A DNA stretch of 61,096 nucleotides, from NCBI RefSeq assembly GCF_004138125.1, contig NZ_RXHS01000016.1, positions 1-61,096 of the forward strand, written 5' to 3'. Below, piece by piece: positions 55,041 to 61,096 of the stretch. The position numbers and the translations under genes are program-made. This DNA is from Seramator thermalis (GTDB lineage Bacteria > Bacteroidota > Bacteroidia > Bacteroidales > Dysgonomonadaceae). Positions within the stretch are counted from its first letter, which is position 1, and each line of letters begins with the position of its first letter. The notes beneath the pieces are model-generated. The model did no database searches. It saw nothing but the letters and a program-made list of their open reading frames with translations, and was not told the DNA's origin.

Positions 55041-55469
55041 TCATCGACCTCTTGATATTCGGACCTCCCTTAAAATCGCGTCCAACATTTTTTTGTCAAT
55101 ATAATTGATCATTTCTTCATTTTTTTGCTCTATCAAGATGTTGTTTTTAAAACGGAATTTGGTTGTTACGGCAATCTTGTCATAGTTTAACAACTCGGTA
55201 TAATAGAGTACTTCGATCAGATTGTTTTGATCATCCACATAGATTTCCTTATTCGTTGGAGTTCCAAACTTCTTCAGGAATGAATCTTTGTCCATTCCCA
55301 GCTCATCGAAATTGGCAAACATGCTTGTTTTATTGCTATTGCCGTAACCATAAAAGTCCGAAGTGGTTGAACAAGAAGCGGACAACAGCAAACATACAAT
55401 AACAGGCAACGTCTTTTTGATATAAAAGACAACTCTTTTTTCTCGAATTCCAAGCATAGATGTATTCAT
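55041..55469 (-). CDS. Predicted small lipoprotein
   Basis: The 142-residue protein has a lipobox (IVCLLLSASCSTT). It contains MDKDSFLKKFGTPTNKEIYV and LIEVLYYTELLNY, a pattern like the SmpA/BamE or DUF3862 type of small periplasmic fold, but the match is weak. I chose the ATG at MNTSMLG because GGGAGA lies 8 bases upstream. An alternative start lies 10 codons earlier. Confidence 0.65.
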   Translation of the reverse strand: MNTSMLGIREKRVVFYIKKTLPVIVCLLLSASCSTTSDFYGYGNSNKTSMFANFDELGMDKDSFLKKFGTPTNKEIYVDDQNNLIEVLYYTELLNYDKIAVTTKFRFKNNILIEQKNEEMINYIDKKMLDAILREVRISRGR

Positions 55470-55584
55470 TGTTATATTCTCCCAATGGTTTATGATCATT
55501 TTTGAAATAAAAAAATATTCATGTTAATTTTTGCCGGAAGGTCTTCAGCTTAGATAATGCATAAGCTGAAGACGCTTCATTATA

Positions 55585-55749
55585 CTACTCGATAGCTTTT
55601 ATGTACATGGTGTCTAATACTTTGGTCGGACCATCCGGAGAATAAACCCTTACTTCCATGATTTGTAACTTTGGCACAACGCGAAATGCAGGTTGCAAAC
55701 CGCCGTTGAGTTCCGACCCCAGGTAGAAAAATTGCTCTAAAGAAGGCAT
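55585..55749 (-). CDS. Possible 54-residue ORF downstream of the MACPF gene
   Basis: The frame reads MPSLEQFFYLGSELNGGLQP and ends in VLDTMYIKAIE. It begins right after an in-frame stop and has no clear ribosome site. Its content (VRVYSPDGPTKVLDTMYI) looks protein-like and could be the tail of a lost secreted protein. I see no family. It lies between the MACPF gene and a small lipoprotein gene. Confidence 0.3.
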   Translation of the reverse strand: MPSLEQFFYLGSELNGGLQPAFRVVPKLQIMEVRVYSPDGPTKVLDTMYIKAIE

Positions 55750-55803
55750 TCATGTTACTTTAATCTCAGATTTGAAATCCAGGATTTATTTTCCCCTCGA
55801 ATA

Positions 55804-57336
55804 TCATCCTCTATGGTAAGGAATCGTTTCGTGTGGGATATACCAAATGATTTCATCATTATCATCACTATTTCTGTACTTTGTATTAAGATCGAAACCT
55901 AAATAGCAATCGTAACCTACATTCCGTATTTTAAACGTAGTTGGATTCATGTATTCCAAAGTCCACAGTTGATTGGGATTATTATTAAATGGTTTAAAAG
56001 TTTTGTCAGAAAAATCTAAGTAATTATTTCCACCCTTATAGCTAATCTGATAATATTCGCCATAAGGTATAAAAACAAGCAATCCGATGTCAGTGGAACT
56101 TCTGGTTGCAATGTATAGCATTTCTTTCCCATCTTTTTTCTTCACTCTTAAATGAGGAACCATACTCACAGATCCTCTTCCTCCACCTCCGCTACTCGTA
56201 CTTTTTCTATTATAAACGGCAATATTTTTATTGTCGATAATATCAATTTGTTTCATATGAATTGCATTGCTATTTACATAATCGATAATTGCCTGTTCCA
56301 CTTGTATTTTTTTAATAGGATCGAATATAAATTCACTGATTGGATAAATAACCGTATTTGGATTTCCTGTGCCGATTATCTCTTCGGTCTTTTCACTAAC
56401 ACTTTTAAGCCACAACACATAATCGAAATTTAAATCTTCCAGTTGTGATTTTTCTGCATCAAACTTAATGGATGATTGAGCAATCGGTTCACTCCCTCCT
56501 ATGGTATGAATATGAATATGAACGTCACGAAAATCCTGAAATCTGTTTTTTTCTATTGCATAATTAGTTTGTGCTGTAATTCCTGAATATACTGCCTTTG
56601 CATCAAGTTTAAATTTATTTGTTGATGAACTCGAATTTAATCTTGCATTAAAAAAGATTGATCCCATACCGCCTAATCTGATATCTGTTAACACATGCGT
56701 TCCGTATCGTTCAATTAAAGTTTTTGCAGATAAATTTTTCGTATCGCTTATGAAATTATCATTTAAAAAATATTTCAATTCATCAGGTAGAGTGTGAGAA
56801 AAAGACAACTTTCGAACAGTTTTTATAGCATCTAATCTATAGAATGAATATACTTGAGAATAACGAATTGAATCAGTATAATAGTTTTTTAGTTCCGCAG
56901 TAAAAAAATTAATTTTTTCCTTTCCTAAACTCACGGAAATATTCGTTGCATTATTCATTGATTCTTTGTATTCATTAAAATTATAACCCCAAGTTTCATC
57001 TGAATTTCCACCTTGATGAATAATGGCTGAATCGATTGTAAGTGGAGTTACGTTTACCTGGTTTCCAGTTAAAGGATCTGTTCCTTTTCCTGTTAAACAT
57101 TTATTCACATCAATAACAGCCTTTCTAATAAAATCAGAGCCTTTTAAATCAGAATAAGCACAATCATAACCGTATCCTAATGCATCATAAGGGCCATATC
57201 CGGCGCCTCGAGTACTTGTCGAATAACTTATTTCGGGTTCTACCAAGGGTATTTCTCCTATTGGATTTTTATCTTCACATGCTGAAAATACTCCAATGAA
57301 AAGGAGCATATAAAGAATTTTTGAATTTTTGTTCAT
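55804..57336 (-). CDS. MACPF (perforin-like) domain lipoprotein, BSAP-like
   Basis: The 510-residue protein has a lipoprotein signal with Cys20 in IGVFSACEDK. Residues about 50-360 are a MACPF domain: the signature Tyr211-Gly-Thr-His appears as YGTHVLTDIRLGG, and the flanking YSFYRLDAIKTVRKLSFS and long amphipathic stretches fit the pore-forming helices. From about residue 400 a separate beta-rich domain follows, with GGNNYLDF and NQLWTLEY, like a lectin-type trefoil. Bacteroidales secreted antimicrobial proteins (BSAPs) are MACPF proteins that kill related strains; that role is inferred here. I use the ATG at MNKNSKILY. Confidence 0.85.
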   Translation of the reverse strand: MNKNSKILYMLLFIGVFSACEDKNPIGEIPLVEPEISYSTSTRGAGYGPYDALGYGYDCAYSDLKGSDFIRKAVIDVNKCLTGKGTDPLTGNQVNVTPLTIDSAIIHQGGNSDETWGYNFNEYKESMNNATNISVSLGKEKINFFTAELKNYYTDSIRYSQVYSFYRLDAIKTVRKLSFSHTLPDELKYFLNDNFISDTKNLSAKTLIERYGTHVLTDIRLGGMGSIFFNARLNSSSSTNKFKLDAKAVYSGITAQTNYAIEKNRFQDFRDVHIHIHTIGGSEPIAQSSIKFDAEKSQLEDLNFDYVLWLKSVSEKTEEIIGTGNPNTVIYPISEFIFDPIKKIQVEQAIIDYVNSNAIHMKQIDIIDNKNIAVYNRKSTSSGGGGRGSVSMVPHLRVKKKDGKEMLYIATRSSTDIGLLVFIPYGEYYQISYKGGNNYLDFSDKTFKPFNNNPNQLWTLEYMNPTTFKIRNVGYDCYLGFDLNTKYRNSDDNDEIIWYIPHETIPYHRG

Positions 57337-57724
57337 AATTATATTTATTAGAACATTTTCTACTCGTCTCGCTTTTCGAATCCGCGTCCATTGTTCTTTC
57401 ATACAGCAACCCGATGATCGGTTTCGGGGAGATTACTGCACCATCCTAGCGGCTACTTTTTTTCACTTTCGGTGGCATCCGGTAAACAATTACCGTGTTT
57501 TTGTTATCTTTGCAGCGCCTCTCAGTCCCTTCCGGGTTCTTCCGTCAACCGACGGAAGAGAAGTTTCAATTCTGATGGATGGGCTTGCTCCTTGCAAGGG
57601 AGGCTTCCACTCTCCCTCTCTCGTACCCCCCGGGCACCGAGAGGGGGAGATGTGGATTACGGCACTGACTGCTTTCTTTCCTTTTGGTTTCTATATTATT
57701 CTATTTAAAGACTCGCATACAGTC
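57337..57724. other. Intergenic region with a promoter-like site and hairpins
   Basis: The rightward sequence TATCTTTG at 57505-57512 is a good -7 box without a good -33. Downstream is the hairpin CTTCCGTC-AACC-GACGGAAG and a larger one with stem CCCTCTCTCG / CGAGAGGGGG. No gene follows on the plus strand; the ORFs are short and repeat-like. Confidence 0.5.
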
Positions 57725-58102
57725 CTATTTTTCAAGCAATCCGTCATACGTTCCGTTTTCTAACGTAATGCACAAGGCATAACTGCCGGCAGGCAATATT
57801 GATATGTCGAATATGCATGCGCCCGAATTGTCTATTTGAAACGATTGTTGCACAGACCCTCCTTGTCCTGTGACCTCAACCCATGCTATTCCCGAATAAT
57901 TTTCGATTTCGATCGTTAAAAAACTATCGTCGACAAAGGCATTAACTATTGCAGCGGTGGCAGATCGCGTGCCTCCGGTTCTTTTCTCAAGTTCTATTTT
58001 GTGATTGGTGCTTGCCATGCTCCTGCCATCCAAGATAACAAATGAGTAAAGTCCCGAAACGACAATAATAGAAAATGCGGCTAAAATAAAGTTTCTTTTC
58101 AT
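57725..58102 (-). CDS. DUF3244 family secreted protein
   Basis: The 125-residue protein has a signal peptide (LAAFSIIVVSGLYSFVI) and matches DUF3244, an Ig-like beta-sandwich of Bacteroidales: VDDSFLTIEIENYSGIAWVE, FQIDNSGACIFDISILPAGS, YALCITLENG. I use the ATG at MKRNFILA. It lies 156 bases downstream of a TPR membrane regulator on the same strand, a common setting for DUF3244 genes. Confidence 0.75.
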   Translation of the reverse strand: MKRNFILAAFSIIVVSGLYSFVILDGRSMASTNHKIELEKRTGGTRSATAAIVNAFVDDSFLTIEIENYSGIAWVEVTGQGGSVQQSFQIDNSGACIFDISILPAGSYALCITLENGTYDGLLEK

Positions 58103-58258
58103 GCCATTTCTTTTTATTTGTTTTTCACAAACAAAGTAAAAGTAATTTCTGATGCGCGTCAATACCCCGCAACAATTCTTACCTGTTTTTTAGCCTTAAA
58201 ACGCTGAATATATGCACGTTAACAAAATAGATTCTTACCTCGAAAAGTGCCGAAAAAG

Positions 58259-59950
58259 CTATTTGAAAAGCGATATCAGGTTGTCGAAATGATCGAAAGA
58301 AGACTTATTTTCCATAATTTTCTTTTTCAGGTATGATTTTTTGGACTTAAGGTTAGCAGGCGTTGTATGCAGCAATGAAACTATCTGCATCGTATCGGTT
58401 TTCAGGGCAAGCATGATGAGAAGAAGACGATCGGTTTCGCTCAGCAGTTCCAAGCCTTGATGTACATCCAAAATATCTTCGAATATGTGAGAAGAAAACA
58501 GTTCGTTAGAAAGGGTATTGAACTGTTCTTCGCCCTGCTTTAATATTTCGTGATATTTATCTGCCAGTTTAAGATTTCTGTCGCCTCTGATTTTCATTTC
58601 GAATGTTTTCAACTGACGCTGTTGATCGGCATATTGTTTCAGGAAAGCGCCATAAATGTTCAATACATTTTTTTGCTGATCGGTTTGTCTTCGCAATAGC
58701 AAGGCTTCGGTTTCGGCAATTTTTGCTTCTATTTGCAATTTTTCGTTTCGCAATACTGCCATCGTTTGACGCTTGCGAAAAAATAGGACCAATCCGGTTA
58801 CAGATAAAAGGAGAACAAACATCAAAACAGCGAGCAACGTAACATTGTTTTGTGCTTTCAGGGCTTTGTTTTCGGCTTTGGCTAAATCGTAACGTTTTTC
58901 CAGTTCCAGAATTTTTGTATTGATTTGCTCGTCAACAGAATGTTCGTAAGCCTCAAACATTTTTTGCCGAAGGGAATCGGACAATCTGTAATTTTCTTGT
59001 GCGGCGGCAATATCGGCAACATTTTTATACAAAAGATAATTGAGACAGTAGGCAGAGTCGGATATGGATGCAATGGCCTGCAAACCATAATACATTGCAC
59101 TATCGAGTTTGTTTGCGCTTTTATATCTATCGGACAGAGAATAATAGGTTCGAAAATTTTCTACTTTTTCTTTTTGGAACGGCAGCAAACCAATCATGTC
59201 TTTTTCACACTGCAGGGACTTCTCGTGTTCTCCCTGAGTATCGTAATATACCGATTGCATGTTCAATAGAGTAAAGTCGATATCGGGAACACGGTTTTTG
59301 AAACGGAGCAACGTATCCAAATATAATTTCGCTGTTTCATATCGATCTCGTGTCATTTCATTCCAAAACAATTCGGAATATGCATCAAAAATATGTCTTT
59401 GCGAATTCTCCTTTTTGGCATAATTGAGTGCTCTGTAGTAATATTTTCCGGCCAACTCATGATTGCCGTTCCGGTAATGAAGGTTTCCCAAATAATAATA
59501 AAGCAGGTAGCCGATTGAAGGATTTTTCTTTTTCGATTTATCAAACAAATCCTTGGCGCGTATCAGCGGAATATATACCGTACTGTCGGTTACGCCTATA
59601 CGCGTTAGAACGATACCCCGATATACAAGCGATCGGATATGGTTTTCGCTTCCGATTTCGTGGCGATCATAATATCTGACGGTATTTGCGATCAACGAAT
59701 CGGAGGTAAAATCGGAAAAAGATTTATCCTCTGCAATTGTTTTCAACAAACCGTAATATGCTCGATTCCTCGCATCGAGTTGTTTGGCATTTATTAATTC
59801 CAGACTGTCGATAATCGCTTCGGGGCATTCATCCAACAGGACATCCCATCGAGTCAGTTTTGCATACATTCTCTCGTTTTCCTGTTTATGACAGGCAACA
59901 AGAAAAAACGCAATCACCAATACGAAAATATATAAAATGCTTCGCCTCAT
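58259..59950 (-). CDS. TPR-containing membrane regulator with C-terminal HTH-like domain (DUF6377-like)
   Basis: The 563-residue protein has a signal or lipobox-like start (IFVLVIAFFLVACHKQ), TPR repeats at about 130-330 (LLYYYLGNLHYRNGNHELAG), one membrane segment near 375-395 (LLAVLMFVLLLSVTGLVLFF), a coiled coil, and a C-terminal domain with SETDRLLLIMLALKTDTMQI and TPANLKSKKSYLKKKI that looks like a LuxR-type HTH. Such proteins are thought to sense an outer signal with TPRs. The likely target is the neighbouring DUF3244 gene. Confidence 0.75.
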   Translation of the reverse strand: MRRSILYIFVLVIAFFLVACHKQENERMYAKLTRWDVLLDECPEAIIDSLELINAKQLDARNRAYYGLLKTIAEDKSFSDFTSDSLIANTVRYYDRHEIGSENHIRSLVYRGIVLTRIGVTDSTVYIPLIRAKDLFDKSKKKNPSIGYLLYYYLGNLHYRNGNHELAGKYYYRALNYAKKENSQRHIFDAYSELFWNEMTRDRYETAKLYLDTLLRFKNRVPDIDFTLLNMQSVYYDTQGEHEKSLQCEKDMIGLLPFQKEKVENFRTYYSLSDRYKSANKLDSAMYYGLQAIASISDSAYCLNYLLYKNVADIAAAQENYRLSDSLRQKMFEAYEHSVDEQINTKILELEKRYDLAKAENKALKAQNNVTLLAVLMFVLLLSVTGLVLFFRKRQTMAVLRNEKLQIEAKIAETEALLLRRQTDQQKNVLNIYGAFLKQYADQQRQLKTFEMKIRGDRNLKLADKYHEILKQGEEQFNTLSNELFSSHIFEDILDVHQGLELLSETDRLLLIMLALKTDTMQIVSLLHTTPANLKSKKSYLKKKIMENKSSFDHFDNLISLFK

Positions 59951-60328
59951 TATTATGATGAACAACACAACAAAGTTGGGATGTTTTTCCGAGACAGTAT
60001 CTAACCGACGTCTAATATTTGTCTAACGAATTTAACCAAAACAGCCGGATTACGAATATTTAACTTAAAATTGAGACATTCCTAATTTTAAGAAAATGGG
60101 AACTTCTCAAGTAATTCAAAATGTGAAATGCACCCGCACACGGCTGAGTTTGCAATCCGAGCGATAATGCTGTAAATCGGAAATTGAATCTTCGCAAATA
60201 ATTGAATCGAATTTGTTGAAGTGTATTTAAAATGATTGCAATTGGATTACAAACATGATATTGATTTCTCTTCCTTTACTATTTAAACGTTATTTAAACC
60301 TTTTTATCGTGTTAAAAAAGCATTTTTT

Positions 60329-60359
60329 TTGCGCCATGCGAAAAATTTTCTCATCTTTG
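60329..60359 (+). promoter_or_regulatory. Plus-strand promoter before a small ORF
   Basis: TTG, 20 bases, CATCTTTG, one base off the -7 consensus. It would start a transcript near base 60366. The next terminator is at 60582. Confidence 0.5.
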
Positions 60360-60417
60360 CAAATGAAAAGTAGAAATTGACGGCGGAAAGTTTTACGGTG
60401 TGTATCTTAAATTAAGA

Positions 60418-60510
60418 ATGGAAACAAAACAAATGCGGTTGAAAAATCAGGTAAATCCAATCTGTAACGGGCAAGAAAAGCTAAACAAGTCAATTAAATT
60501 AGTCAATTAA
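60418..60510 (+). CDS. Small ORF of 30 codons
   Basis: METKQMRLKNQVNPICNGQ followed by 11 residues ending in SIKLVN. It lies between a promoter and a terminator in an otherwise empty region. There is no clear ribosome site. It may be a short peptide, a broken gene start, or part of a non-coding RNA. Confidence 0.25.
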   Translation: METKQMRLKNQVNPICNGQEKLNKSIKLVN

Positions 60511-60581
60511 GCGAAGAACGTTATTCATTCGTAAAAACAAAAGAGATTTCGTTTCATTTAAATCATACGGGGGCAAATAAA

Positions 60582-60615
60582 AAAAAGCCCCGATAACAGG
60601 CATACGAGGCTTTTT
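60582..60615. terminator. Terminator hairpin, probably bidirectional
   Basis: AAAAAGCC pairs with GGCTTTTT around an 18-base loop. It lies 23 bases past the stop of the minus-strand fragment at 60638 and would also end the plus-strand transcript from base 60366. Confidence 0.65.
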
Positions 60616-60637
60616 CACTACGAAACAAAGCTATGCG

Positions 60638-60895
60638 TTAGGCAGTCGCGGAAGTTTGAGCAGACATCGCGACTGCTTCCTTTTTATCAGAACCTGTTTC
60701 GTCCGACACTTTACGATTGGCAGTGCGTGTAATGCGACTCTTGACGAGTAAACGATAGGAAATCATCCACTCGTTCAATTCGTTTATGAGTGCATCATAA
60801 ATGGCAGGAGTGCCACTTTCCACGGCAGCCAATTCGATTCGCCAGAAAAGCATGGTTATCGCTTTCTGCCGGCGTAGATATTCGTCTGTGGACTT
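60638..60895 (-). pseudogene. C-terminal fragment of a DUF6261-like protein
   Basis: The last 85 residues of the frame (AITMLFWRIELAAVESGTP, IYDALINELNEWMISYR) resemble the C-terminal helices of DUF6261 proteins, whose normal length is about 230. Upstream the frame passes into the folded repeat at 60900, so the N-terminal part is missing. The tail after residue 85 is polar. I infer that the repeat or a deletion cut the gene. Confidence 0.45.
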
Positions 60896-60899
60896 GTTG

Positions 60900-61096
60900 G
60901 GGCGTTGCCCCAAACCCCACATGCTTTTTTGCCTTGATGCAAAAAAGTATGCAAAAAAAATCAAGACTGCCTCTCCTCATCGACCCGATTGCTGCTTGTT
61001 CGCTAAAAGACAAATAACTCGCCGCCTTGCGGCGGCTCAAACAGCTTGTCTTTTGCCTGACGGCACGCTCGCTGCGCAGATCGGGTACCCCGATGA
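60900..61096. repeat. Folded 200-bp intergenic repeat, copy 2 (runs off the window)
   Basis: The sequence matches copy 1 at 51017 over its whole visible length with about ten differences. Both hairpins are kept, including CCGCC-TTGC-GGCGG. The right outer stem is cut by the window end. It begins where the DUF6261-like fragment stops. Confidence 0.85.

Larger units (their letters stand above)
59951..60637. other. Intergenic region with a lone promoter, small ORF and terminator
   Basis: The first 370 bases are AT-rich with nothing recognisable except the promoter region for the TPR regulator. The rest holds a plus-strand promoter, a 30-codon ORF and a terminator, described separately. No large gene is present. 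Confidence 0.55.

Overview
The window looks like a chromosomal piece of an anaerobic, fermentative member of the Bacteroidota, probably order Bacteroidales. The evidence is several canonical Bacteroidota promoters (TTTG, about 19 bases, TAnnTTTG), a rplM-rpsI-rpsB-tsf operon, a PorE-like type IX secretion lipoprotein, DUF4252, DUF4301 and DUF3244 families, a CzcA pump fused to its own outer-membrane channel, and HydG/HydF maturases that imply an [FeFe] hydrogenase. I cannot name the genus.

Layout. 0.2-20.7 kb is a dense minus-strand housekeeping block: an Lrp/AsnC regulator; subtilase-xseA-xseB-ispD with overlapping ends; an ECF sigma factor with an anti-sigma-like membrane protein, flanked by two DUF4252 proteins; YccF and RidA; rlmB, recN, cbpM and cbpA; a PorE-like OmpA lipoprotein; a CzcA-TolC fusion with its CzcB adaptor; and a DUF4301 protein. 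20.7-26.4 kb holds dnaK and one unknown gene between intergenic regions full of palindromic repeats, tandem repeats and a decayed IS256 element. 26.4-32.8 kb is a six-gene YbhGFSR-like ABC exporter operon with its own TolC. 32.9-33.5 kb holds a RhuM-like tail and a GIY-YIG nuclease gene that runs into a cluster of REP-like palindromes.

33.6-50.5 kb returns to core genes: tsf, rpsB, rpsI and rplM; an MFS transporter; tRNA-Arg(ACG); a tiny two-gene cassette resembling a bacteriocin with an immunity protein, just downstream of recQ; recJ-recQ; mnmA; a TRIC channel; two FKBP isomerases; a zinc-less sirtuin; and hydG-hydF. 50.5-61.1 kb is an accessory region: an 11-bp tandem array, a folded ~200-bp repeat with a second copy at the window end, an IS200 transposase fragment beside a perfect 30-bp palindrome, a possible group II intron remnant, an outer-membrane barrel with a lipoprotein partner, a 21-bp tandem array, a MACPF (perforin-like) lipoprotein resembling Bacteroidales secreted antimicrobial proteins, and a TPR membrane regulator beside a DUF3244 protein.

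The most promising leads are the MACPF gene with a nearby ~24 kDa barrel gene, the two-gene peptide cassette after recQ, and the physical link between the GIY-YIG gene and its palindromes. All function calls rest on reading the sequence and on memory of protein families; no database search was made.
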